DNA of 42,509 nt from Roseibium aquae. GTDB taxonomy: Bacteria; Pseudomonadota; Alphaproteobacteria; Rhizobiales; Stappiaceae. Each line of letters begins with the position of its first letter. The first letter of the stretch is position 1. The position numbers were made by a program, and so were the translations under genes. Location of the stretch: positions 1 to 42,509 of the forward strand of contig NZ_VXDC01000020.1 of NCBI RefSeq assembly GCF_008711285.1, in the 5' to 3' direction. This document shows positions 6,664 to 16,300 of the stretch, in pieces. The notes under the pieces are model-generated. The model worked only from the letters and a program-made list of their open reading frames with translations, made no database searches and was not told the origin of the DNA.

Positions 6664-9600
6664 TGCTGCGCGAACTCACCAGCAGACGCGGGATGACATA
6701 GGCTTGGATCTGCCGGCGGCGGCGACAGAGTCGTCTGGTACACGGTAGCTGATGCCCTCGCCTCCGCCATTGCGTCGTAAGCCGTTAGGACCAGCCGCTT
6801 TGTGCGGAACTCGCCATGGTCGCGCTCTTCGTATTTTCGCAGCACTGTAAATGAATCGAGGACCCAATCCGCTTGTTCTCTATTCAGCCCATAGAGATGG
6901 AACATCGCTGCATCGATTTCGGCTTGAATCAGAGATCTGCGCTCCGTGTTCCAAAAAAACGGTGGGTGCGTGCGACCAAGGTCTTCGCAGAGCGCGTAAA
7001 GCTCATCGTTCGTATAGAATAACTCAAGCGCGCGTGGCAGAAGCCAGTCACTCGCCGTCTCACCGAGCCAAGTAACTGGTTCGCTCAGCGATTCCTTGCT
7101 CAACACAGCAGCCTGCTCCATGACGAAAAACGTCATAGCATTCGTCTTCTGGCGAACTGCGTAATCAGCAACCAAGCTGCTCAATACCGTGGCAAGGATA
7201 ACCCGTTCGGCTGGTGAATGATCACAGATCATCAAGGGTGCTTTGTGTCCCGCCGCGCTCCTAGGGATGATTGTTCCGACCAAGCTTCGTTCCGAAGGCC
7301 CAAGGTCTCTCCAGGTGAAAAACCACCTGTGCGACGCTTCTTCCGATAGAGCCGCCTCCGTCAAGGAAGCGTCGATCCAGTACCTCGGCTGGATTTGATA
7401 GAGGGGATCCGCGTGCTGCTCGTTCGCAACCCTGGGGAGAACGCCCTTATTCGCCTGCTTCTCGGTCTGATCTTCATAGGTTCCGTACCGATGGTCGAAA
7501 TGCCAGAACATCTTGCCCTCATAGAGAGGGTAGACTTGGCGACCGTCCCGCAGCACCGCGAGCGCGGCCCGACGTTCTTTGATCTGCGGTGCGATGTCCT
7601 CGTGGTCTATGAAATGGCCCGAGTCATTTGCCATATCAAACATTCGCCGAAACCGGACATTCCAATCGTTCCGCAGAACCGTGTTGTCCTGCTTTTCGAC
7701 AAGAATCGGTGCCGCTGTATGGATTGTGGCGGTCACCTTTGCGTCCCGCGTCCAACGAAAAGCCGGAAGGTTTAGAGTGTTTGGGTTGATCGCTCTGATT
7801 TCGTCTACGGTCAACGAATAGCGTTTTGCTGGATCAGAAATCTCTGCCGGTTGCCTTATGTGCGCAGTGAACCAGGGTTGTTCTATCCTAACTGCTCGGC
7901 CTGCCATGGTAAGCAGTCCGAATTTCACCTTATTGGTGATGTGCGGGAATATCAGATCCTCGTTCTCAAAACCAAAGAAAGCAACCAGAGACTTAGTGCC
8001 AAGTAGCTCAGCCAGAAAAGCACGGTAAGTGAAGCCGCTGACTAATCCGGTGGGTATGATGAGTCCGGCGTATCCAGTAGGCTGCGTCAACTGCCAGAAG
8101 TGGTCGGTGAAAACCGCATAGGTGTTCACGTCTCCAACGCCGCCTCGCGGGAAGCGCCCGGACTCTCGCATGAAATGGCTTTCAGTCGCTGCGGTTCTCA
8201 GCGCATCCTGCCATTCCCTAGCCAGGCGCGGGTTGGTGTCGTTCAGCTGTTCGATCAGCTTCTTGCGAGCAGCAGCGTTCTTCGCGGTTGCGATTTCTGC
8301 GTCCCGAAGCGCGAAGAATTCCTGCTCCTGTAATTTCACACGCTCCCATGGTGGATTGCCGAGCACTACGTTGAAGCCGCCGCGCTGAATGATGTCCGGA
8401 AACTCAAGCGGCCAATGGAAGGCCCGGGCTTCGCGCGCAACTTTGGGGGCATCGACCATCGCGTTCCGAATCTTGCCCTGATTGAGAGCCATCCAGATCT
8501 CTTCGGTCGTCGGGACAGTCCGTTCGGATGGACCTGTTGGGGCGTGGCCAGTCTTGGGCAGCAGGAATGCTGCAATGAAAAGGTCGCAAGCCGCCTTTGC
8601 CCGGACAAAGTCCTGCTTATTGCGAAGCTCTTTGAAGCGCGCAGCTTTGGCGCCGATTTCGTCCAGCGTGTCTTCGGGCAATTCGCGGAAGCCGGAGAAG
8701 TCGACAGCGAACGGCTTGGTCTCTGGCAGTTTGTTGAGCCCGGTCCCGAAGTCGAACCCGCCCTGTCCGGCTTTCGCCGCGGCGTTGATCTTCCTGTAGA
8801 TGCTGGCAATGTCCTTGTCGTCGCCTGTCAGCGGCTTGTAGGCGGTATCGGGAATGCCTTCTTCCAGAACCTTCAGGTCGAAAACCCCCAGCAGCGCGTC
8901 GCCACAGCGGATCTGCGCGTCGAAGAAACCGAGGGGCAGGCCCGGGTCCACCGTCTCGATCCAGAGCGCTACCTTGGTTAGCTCCACCGCCATTGGGTTG
9001 CGGTCTACCCCGTGGATGCAGCAGCGCGCGACATCGCGCAGCGCATGGCGGAAGTCTGCGAGCGCGGGCGTGCCCTCGGCCCGGATACGCGCGAGCCGCG
9101 TAGCGATGCGGCGAGCGGCGGCCAGTAAGAAGTGGCCGGACCCGCAGGCGGGGTCGATGACCGAGAGCTTCAGCAGCGCCTTGGCGGGGTCGTCCGCCTC
9201 GGCCTCGGTCTTGTCGAGCACGGGGTCGAGTGCCGTGTCGAGCAGCGCCTGAACGAGGCTGTCGGGCGTGTAGTAGGAGCCGGTAGTCTTGCGCTGGTTG
9301 CCCTTCTGCTCGGACGCTTCGGAGGCGAAGACGAGCGTCTTGCCGTCGTCGCCCAGCTGCGGCTGGAGTTCGAGAAGGGACTCGTAGACCGAGCCCAGTT
9401 CCTCGGTCTCCATCGCACGCCAGTTGACGGGGACCATTCCTGTCTTGTCGGCGAGCCAGGACAGCCGATAGAGCGCCTCCATAATGGCGCGGTTGCGCAG
9501 GCGGGCGGTTTCGAGGTGGGGCAGCCTGTCCTCGGCGAAGAGGCCGCCAAGCGCCGGGAGGGCGAGCGCCTCCTGCCCGTGGGCGAGCGCGCGGAAGACG

Positions 9601-10616
9601 ATCTTGATGCCCTCGTAGCGGTCGTGGTGCTTGTCCCAGGTGGCAGCGCGGTAGCACTGCTTGCGCAGCGCCGCGAGGCTGTAGCCTTCGGCATAGAGCG
9701 TGCGGGCCTCCGCCTTCGACTTCGCCGGGTGGAGGAGGTTCCTATCCTCGGCCACCATCAGGAAGATCAGCCGGTAGACGAGGCGGAGGAGTTCGTTGAA
9801 CCAGTTGGTGAGGTTCACCTCACCGGATTTCAGCTTGGCTGCGAGCTCGGGGTTGGCCTCGAGAAAGCCCGAGCCCAGCACTTTGAGCGCGGTCTGGACC
9901 TGGTCGGCCAGCCGGTCTCGTGCGGCCTCGCCCTCGCGGGAGCCAGCCTCGCGCCACCGCTCGAGCGGGCAGTCGGTGGCCGGGGTGTCGGTGGCGCCGA
10001 AACGGGACCGGTGGATCAGCAGCCACAGCGCGGCGAAGGACGCGATGTCCTCGGTCGAGAAAATCTGTGCGAGGTCGACTTCGATGTAGGCCGGGCGCGT
10101 CAGGGACGCGTTGTCCCGCAGGAGGCGAAGGTGGGTGCCATTGGTGACGATACCCCATAGCGCTTCTTCAGTGTCGTTCAGGTAGTCCTGAAGCGCGAAG
10201 GCGGGCGAGCGGGAACGGTCGACGGAAAGGGTCGGGCTGCGGCGGTCAAGCGTCTCGCTAGGCGGCACGACGACCACTGGAACCCGTCCGCTGGCAATCA
10301 TGGCAAGTGGCGCGGCGGCCGGCGCAAGGTCGTGAAAGCCGAAGGTCTCCTTGAAGAACGCGGCAACGAAACGGCGGGTCGCGTCCTGCGAGGGGGCCTC
10401 GATCTTCGCGAAGGCATCGAAATGAGATTGGCCGACCCGGAATGCCGTCGAGATTTCCTCGCGGATCGTGAGACCCTTGCGGACGGCGTAGTCCTCCGGC
10501 GCCTGTTCCGGAGCGTCCCGCTGGTCAATCCTGGCGATCATCGCGGGCGCGATCAGGTTGCCCTCAAGGCTGAGCGAGGGCCACGCGGACATGTCGGAGA
10601 TCGGTTTGCGCGCCAT
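6660..10616 (-). CDS. N6-adenine DNA methylase, DrmMI/PglX-like
   Basis: A 1318-aa class gamma adenine methylase. Motif I is DPACGSGHFLLAAARR (DPACGSG at about 488-494) and catalytic motif IV is NPPW (about 754-757, in VLGNPPWERV). About 480 residues precede motif I, with no obvious PD-ExK nuclease. The last 500 residues should hold the target-recognition region. The ATG at 10616 is chosen because the domain begins at MARKPISDM, GAGGTG lies upstream, and the 140-residue upstream frame overlaps the helicase gene. By size and neighbours it matches DISARM class 1 DrmMI or BREX PglX. Base composition changes inside the gene: high GC towards the start, markedly lower in 6840-8370. Confidence 0.85.
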   Translation of the reverse strand: MARKPISDMSAWPSLSLEGNLIAPAMIARIDQRDAPEQAPEDYAVRKGLTIREEISTAFRVGQSHFDAFAKIEAPSQDATRRFVAAFFKETFGFHDLAPAAAPLAMIASGRVPVVVVPPSETLDRRSPTLSVDRSRSPAFALQDYLNDTEEALWGIVTNGTHLRLLRDNASLTRPAYIEVDLAQIFSTEDIASFAALWLLIHRSRFGATDTPATDCPLERWREAGSREGEAARDRLADQVQTALKVLGSGFLEANPELAAKLKSGEVNLTNWFNELLRLVYRLIFLMVAEDRNLLHPAKSKAEARTLYAEGYSLAALRKQCYRAATWDKHHDRYEGIKIVFRALAHGQEALALPALGGLFAEDRLPHLETARLRNRAIMEALYRLSWLADKTGMVPVNWRAMETEELGSVYESLLELQPQLGDDGKTLVFASEASEQKGNQRKTTGSYYTPDSLVQALLDTALDPVLDKTEAEADDPAKALLKLSVIDPACGSGHFLLAAARRIATRLARIRAEGTPALADFRHALRDVARCCIHGVDRNPMAVELTKVALWIETVDPGLPLGFFDAQIRCGDALLGVFDLKVLEEGIPDTAYKPLTGDDKDIASIYRKINAAAKAGQGGFDFGTGLNKLPETKPFAVDFSGFRELPEDTLDEIGAKAARFKELRNKQDFVRAKAACDLFIAAFLLPKTGHAPTGPSERTVPTTEEIWMALNQGKIRNAMVDAPKVAREARAFHWPLEFPDIIQRGGFNVVLGNPPWERVKLQEQEFFALRDAEIATAKNAAARKKLIEQLNDTNPRLAREWQDALRTAATESHFMRESGRFPRGGVGDVNTYAVFTDHFWQLTQPTGYAGLIIPTGLVSGFTYRAFLAELLGTKSLVAFFGFENEDLIFPHITNKVKFGLLTMAGRAVRIEQPWFTAHIRQPAEISDPAKRYSLTVDEIRAINPNTLNLPAFRWTRDAKVTATIHTAAPILVEKQDNTVLRNDWNVRFRRMFDMANDSGHFIDHEDIAPQIKERRAALAVLRDGRQVYPLYEGKMFWHFDHRYGTYEDQTEKQANKGVLPRVANEQHADPLYQIQPRYWIDASLTEAALSEEASHRWFFTWRDLGPSERSLVGTIIPRSAAGHKAPLMICDHSPAERVILATVLSSLVADYAVRQKTNAMTFFVMEQAAVLSKESLSEPVTWLGETASDWLLPRALELFYTNDELYALCEDLGRTHPPFFWNTERRSLIQAEIDAAMFHLYGLNREQADWVLDSFTVLRKYEERDHGEFRTKRLVLTAYDAMAEARASATVYQTTLSPPPADPSLCHPASAGEFAQQ

Positions 10617-10618
10617 GA

Positions 10619-13384
10619 TCACACCTCGCCCGGCATGAGGACGAACAAGCCGATCACGTCGGGCGGCAGGACTGCTTCGACGCTGACGCGGGAGATGGAT
10701 CCGGCTGCGGCACGCAGACGAGCGTGATCCTCGACGAGTTCCGCGGCCCGCTGCTTGACGAAGTCCGCCAAGGGTCCAGCGAGGAGGTCGGGCAGGTCCG
10801 CCTTGGCGGCATTGATCATCCGATCTCGTGCGATCGCCGCGAGGTCGGCAGTGGCTGGCGTGCTGAGCATGTTGCGAACGTCTTCGCCGGTCGCCACGAC
10901 GCCCTTGCCTTGGAGGGCAACCAGCGCTGCTTCCTCGGCCAGAAGCAGCCGCTCTTTTCTGGCGTGGATCGTGAGCTTGTACCGGACACGCACGAGGGCA
11001 ACGCGCGTCATCGCCGAGACCGCTGTTGTCGGCCACGCACCGACACGGCCGATGCCGAGGTCCGGAAGCGCCTCCTGATCCAACGACGCCTCGACAAGGC
11101 TCTCGGCGAGCGATGCCGTCAGCGGATGGGTTCTCGTTAGGAGCGACGTTCCAGAGGGAGCAGGCTCTGAGGTGGCGAGCCGGACGGACTTCTCGAGGCC
11201 GCGCTGTTCAAGCTTCTCCTTCAGGGTCTGCTGGAGCGCGTGAACGTGAGCGACGATGACGTTCCGCTTTTTCTCTAGCGGCACACCGAAGCGCGACATT
11301 GCGCGCTCGACGAAAAGCTTAGTGTCCTCGGGCGAGCCAAGCAGGCTTCTGACCTTGTCCCACTCTGGCGCCACCTCTGCGGGCTTCATCGCGTTTTGGG
11401 CGAACCTGGCACGCGATTTCTTCTCGTTCTCGCTGGCATCGCGCCAACGCGCTTCCATCACCTTGGTGCCATCCTCCAGGCGAAGGTCGAGAGTTAGCTG
11501 CTTGTGCCCGCCACGGCGGAGCATCATCGCGGACATCAAGGCGTCTGTGACTGGCCCGCGCTCGTCGGGCAGCGGAACCGTCACGCCGGTTGCCTTCCGG
11601 ATTTCCTCGGCTTTCCGCAGGATCACATCGAGGACGGCACCATCGATGGCGCTGTCCGGCGAGAACATCATGATCGAGCGAACCAGCTCGGCCGGCTGGC
11701 CGAAGCGGTCCACCCGTCCCTCACGCTGTTGATGCCGGGTCGGATTCCACGAGAGATCGTAGTGTACGACCGTGTCGAAAAGCTGCTGCAGGTTGATGCC
11801 TTCCGAGAGGCAGTCGGTCGCCACCAGGATTCTCTGCACACCTTCTTTCGCATCCTCCAGCGCCATCTCGGCAACACGATCGCGGCGTTCGTCCGGGGTC
11901 AGCTCTCCAGTTACCGACTCGATGATCAGCTTTGGGAAAGCTCTCCGCAGGCCTGACTTCACGTGTTCGGCGGTGGCCAAGTACCGGCAGAAGACGACCG
12001 GGTTGGCACCGCTCTTGATCAGCGGCTTGAGCGCACCGACGAGGGCATCGAGTTTTGGATCTTTCGCTTCAAGGAGGCCGCTCGCCTGATCGATGAGAGC
12101 ACGGAGCGCGGGATCATCCGAGAAAGCCATACTCGGCTCGATGTCCACGGCATCTTCGTCGTCGCCGTCTTCGTCATAGATCTGCGGTTCGAGACGGTCT
12201 GCTTCGTTGGCAGCACGATTTCTCAAGGCACTCAGCGCGGCAGCCGGCGATGAGCCGACGCAGCGCATGAGAGCGAGGGTGCCCCAAAATGCGAGGCGCT
12301 GATCCCTCTTCTGCTCCCCAGCCTTCGAGACTACCGAGAAGCAATAGTCCAGGACCGCTTCCTGGAATGCCAGGTGCTCGGGCGATAGACGGTACGCATG
12401 TTCGGTGGTTTCGTGTTTCGGGAATGATCTGTCCTCGTGCCAATCCCCCTCGACGAGGTCCACTCGACGCCGCTGTACAAAATGCCTTGCAAGGCGCTCG
12501 CGGTATCTCGCGCTGTCGAAGTCGAGCGTGCCGAAGTCCTGGTCGATCAGTGATAGCAGTCGTGCAAATGCTTCTTCGTCGCCTGAATGCGGCGTGGCGG
12601 TCAGCATGATTATCCGCCGCTCCGTGTCCCTCGCGAGTCCCTGAAGCAATTCAAATCGCTGCTGCTTGCCCTTGTGGGTGCCGACACAAGCATGGGCTTC
12701 ATCAACGATCACGAAGTCGGGACAGGCCCGCGCGAACCCCTCCCGGCGCTTCTCGGCCTTGATGTAGTCAAGGCTCACGACCGTGTAGGGATAGGCGTCA
12801 AAGAGGGTCTGTGCGAGCGGTAGATTGCGTTCGAGGCGTGCCGCGGTACCGGAAGTCACGGCGACTGCGTCGATTCCGAAGCGATCCTTGAGCTCGATGA
12901 TCCACTGATCCACGAGGTGGGGCGGGCAAAGAACCGAGAATGCATCGACTTCGCCACGGTCCATGAACTCCCGCAATATCAAGCCCGCTTCGATGGTCTT
13001 GCCGATACCGACATCATCCGCGATCAGCAGACGTGGCACTTGGAGCCTGAGCGCCATGAGAAGCGGCACAAGCTGATACGTCCGCGGCTCGAAGGCGAGT
13101 TGCGCGGCAGATCGGAATGGCCCGGCACCGCGGCGAAGTGTGAGACGTAGCGCATCTGCCAGAAGTGCTGCCTTCGCCTGGACGGTGCTCCGGGCATCCT
13201 CGGGCAGATCAAAGCGCGCGGCTTCGACCGATGAGATTTCTAGCGAGGGGTCCAGAACGACGACGTCGTTCTCGTTTCCTGACAGCGGGCGAAGCGCAAG
13301 AACGCCTTGGCGCGGCGCTGGGAGAGTTACCCATTCGCGGCCACGGGCGCGCACCAGATCGCCAGGTGAGAAACTCAGCACCAT
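10619..13384 (-). CDS. drmD: SNF2-family helicase, DrmD-like
   Basis: A 921-aa superfamily 2 translocase. Motifs in order: Walker A DVGIGKT (about 124-130), VDEAH (about 227-231), TATPHSG (about 262-268), then in the second lobe LVATDCLSEGINLQ and the arginine-finger motif HQQREGRVDRFGQ. Length and the N-terminal region before Walker A fit the DISARM helicase DrmD. It ends 2 bp before the methylase start and begins 2 bp after the larger helicase stops, so the genes form one transcript. In DISARM, DrmD and the methylase DrmMI are the pair that define class 1. The assignment is from remembered family features, not a search. Confidence 0.8.
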   Translation of the reverse strand: MVLSFSPGDLVRARGREWVTLPAPRQGVLALRPLSGNENDVVVLDPSLEISSVEAARFDLPEDARSTVQAKAALLADALRLTLRRGAGPFRSAAQLAFEPRTYQLVPLLMALRLQVPRLLIADDVGIGKTIEAGLILREFMDRGEVDAFSVLCPPHLVDQWIIELKDRFGIDAVAVTSGTAARLERNLPLAQTLFDAYPYTVVSLDYIKAEKRREGFARACPDFVIVDEAHACVGTHKGKQQRFELLQGLARDTERRIIMLTATPHSGDEEAFARLLSLIDQDFGTLDFDSARYRERLARHFVQRRRVDLVEGDWHEDRSFPKHETTEHAYRLSPEHLAFQEAVLDYCFSVVSKAGEQKRDQRLAFWGTLALMRCVGSSPAAALSALRNRAANEADRLEPQIYDEDGDDEDAVDIEPSMAFSDDPALRALIDQASGLLEAKDPKLDALVGALKPLIKSGANPVVFCRYLATAEHVKSGLRRAFPKLIIESVTGELTPDERRDRVAEMALEDAKEGVQRILVATDCLSEGINLQQLFDTVVHYDLSWNPTRHQQREGRVDRFGQPAELVRSIMMFSPDSAIDGAVLDVILRKAEEIRKATGVTVPLPDERGPVTDALMSAMMLRRGGHKQLTLDLRLEDGTKVMEARWRDASENEKKSRARFAQNAMKPAEVAPEWDKVRSLLGSPEDTKLFVERAMSRFGVPLEKKRNVIVAHVHALQQTLKEKLEQRGLEKSVRLATSEPAPSGTSLLTRTHPLTASLAESLVEASLDQEALPDLGIGRVGAWPTTAVSAMTRVALVRVRYKLTIHARKERLLLAEEAALVALQGKGVVATGEDVRNMLSTPATADLAAIARDRMINAAKADLPDLLAGPLADFVKQRAAELVEDHARLRAAAGSISRVSVEAVLPPDVIGLFVLMPGEV

Positions 13385-13386
13385 GC

Positions 13387-16300
13387 TTACCCCTTCAAGA
13401 GATCAAGTAGTTTCTGTGGCACGCCGGCTTCAGACGAGGCCGGAAGCTCCAATAGCTCCCACCCCTTGTTGGCCGCATCACTGGCCACACCAGAGGAAAT
13501 CGGCTGGGTGGTGGCGGCCACAAAGTGCCCCCGCCATGCGAACTCCGCTTCCGTGCCAGCAAAGCTGAGGCCATTGGTGTCGATCTGCGGGAGACCAGCA
13601 GCCTCAAACGCCTTCAGCCACGGTGACGACGCGCCGTCTGGCGCGGCCCGCCGCTCAAGGACCGTGCGACCGCGCGCAAGGTCAACCAATAGCTGGGTAA
13701 CCTCCTCGCTGCCGCGGTCAATCTGCTCATGGTCCGGCTGGTTGAAGTACGACAACAGGCAGCGGTAGCACCCTCTGACGCAGGCATCGTCTGCCTTCTC
13801 GGTCAGCAGGCTTGCGTCTCCGGTTGCGACCGCCGCGTCGATGTTTTCGAAGTGCATGAGCCCAAGTGCTGTCCGAGCGACCTCGCTGATCGCTTCTGGA
13901 TTATCCATCAGGCGCGTAAGAACACCGGCCCCTCCCTCCGTGGCTTCGTAGGCAAGGATGGCGCGGCGGTTATCGCGAGCTGGAAGCGGCTCACTTAGAA
14001 TTTCGCCTTCTTCAAGCTGGTAGACGACCTCAATCCCACGCAAGAGCGCATGCTGAACGGTGGTGATCGTGCTTGGGTCAAAGTTTTCCGGCTTCTTGAA
14101 GCGGAACAGAAGCGCGTTCTTGCGGTCCCTGACGATCGGCACGATCCGCACTGGCTTGACTACATCGGGCGGAGTGTCGGTCTCCGCATCCTCGTCCTCA
14201 GATTTTGCCCAGTAGCCTGTTCGGGGATCGATGTTGAAACCGAAAACCGTCTGGTCCTTTCGGCGCTTCAGACCCTTGTTCAGCCGACTAATCTCGGCGC
14301 TGTTGGCGTATTGCAGTGCGAGTAGAGAAGTCTCGCCGCATTTGAATTCCGCGTTCGTGACCTGTAACTGGTCGTCTTTCTTCGGCCACGAAAAAACGGT
14401 CTGGATGTCGAAGCCCTGTCGCACGCGCTCTTCATCGTTCGCGGTGATGCGTTCAGTGGGGGCGGCTTCCACATTGTCGATGCGGAGGGTGCGCTTGATT
14501 GGCACCTCTCCGGCCATATGTGCGTCGCAGCCATGGCAGCGCTCTACCTCTCCTTCGTGACTCGCTCCGCAGTTGGCGCAAATGTAGATGTCTTTGGTCG
14601 CGAGTTCCGATCCGTCGCCCTCGCGAACCTCGGGAGGGAGTTTTGCCTTCATCACCCGGTAGGCGCGACCTTCGTGGTAGATTAGGCTTCGCGGTCCAAA
14701 TTCCGATATCGCAAGAAAGCGCGCGCGAGAGAGGAACGAGCCGGTCTTTCCCTCGCCTGGAACGAAGGCGTAGAGCGGCAGGCGTGGGAAATTGTAGCCG
14801 GGAAGGAAGCCCTCCGTCGCGAGGTAGCGATACGAATAGAAGTCTGATCCGTTCGATGCTTTGCCTTGCTCGAGGATCGCAATCTGGTCGCTAGCCTGCA
14901 TCTGTGCCGCCTTGATCTTGCGGCGGTCGACAGCCGAGAGCCCTGTTATCTCTGACCGGGCATTGGCTTCGGCCAGCTGAGTGCGAGCAGAATTGTAGAG
15001 CTCGCGCCACCGGTCAAACGCTCGATCGAACTCCTTGGGAGCGTTCATTGCCACGTGAAGCACAAACTCTTCCGGATCCTCCATCCAGACAGGTAAGGCA
15101 CCTTGGTCAGCAGCCAGAATTTGTTCGAGTACTCTTTGCATCGGCGCCCGCGCGCGGGAGACAAGATCGGATTTGGAAATAGTGGCTAGGATCTCTTCCT
15201 TCAGCGGATAGCGGTCGCCGCCAAGGTCGAGGATATCCGGGATGTCTGGTTTGAGGGCGAGGCGGCTCTCAGCAAGCCAAACCGCATGCAGGTGCGAACG
15301 CACCAGCTCTTCGTTCGTAATGTCCAAAGCAGGCGGCCGCACGACGCCCGCCACCATGTCATTGCGACGCTCGAAGAAGTACTGGTCGTGTGGAGAGCCC
15401 GATGCGCAGTACGTCACCACAACCGCTGCCTGGCCAGACCGGCCCGAGCGGCCAGCGCGCTGCGCGTAATTAGCGGGCGTCGGCGGGACGTTCCTTAGAT
15501 AGACCGCATTGAGTGCTGAGATATCGACCCCAAGCTCCATGGTCGGCGAGCAGAACAGGGCTGGAAGGAACTGGTCGGATTCCCCGGTGGTCTTGATTTC
15601 GGTCCGATACTCCGAAGTGCTGAGGTTTTCGAGATCGTCGTCTTCGAACCTGAACCGCCACTCGCGCCATTCACGCTGCCTTTGGGAAACCTGCGCGGTG
15701 TGCTCGCGCCCCTCCAGCCCCCAATAAGCGCTGTGACCCGATACCAGATCGTCCGCAATCGATGCGTACAGATCGTGGAAGTATCGGTTTCCCCGCTGGC
15801 TCTCGTCGGAGAGCGTGGGTCCAGGGACAAGGCGGACGGCAGAGGGTGTCAGCCGCCAGCCTACGAGATCAGCGTCGAGCTCAACCGGGACGATCAAGCC
15901 CTCATCGGCGAATAGCTCAAGCAGGCGCGAGAAGAACTCTAGGTAGTCGTCCCGCCCAAGCTTTGCACCTAGCACGCTTTTCTTGTTGATAAGCCGAGCT
16001 ATGCGCGAGTTGTGGCCAGCGCGTAGGAGCGTTTGTTCCTCCCGAAGTCCCACGGCGTGCTTGCCAGGCGCGCGCAGAAGCAGCGACGACCGCCCGCGCG
16101 GGTTCTCCTTGGCATCTATCGCCCACGGAGCGCGCAACAGCGACCGCGATTTCTGCGCGACGCCGTCCAGGACAGTCAGGTCCAAGGCCTCCGTGTTGAC
16201 AGCAAGGCCTTCCAGCATTGCGCCCAGCACGGTCTCTAGCAGGATGGCTCTCTGCTCTTCGGATTGATCGCCGAGCTCGGGCAAGACTGTCATCAGCCTT

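Noticed and set aside
9132..10160. 342-aa plus-strand open frame
   Set aside because: It is a GC-driven antisense frame over the methylase gene, with no recognisable domain.
10617..11036. 140-residue N-terminal extension of the methylase frame
   Set aside because: It overlaps the helicase gene on the same strand, is Arg/Ser/Pro-rich without family likeness, and a well-placed ribosome site precedes the ATG at 10616.
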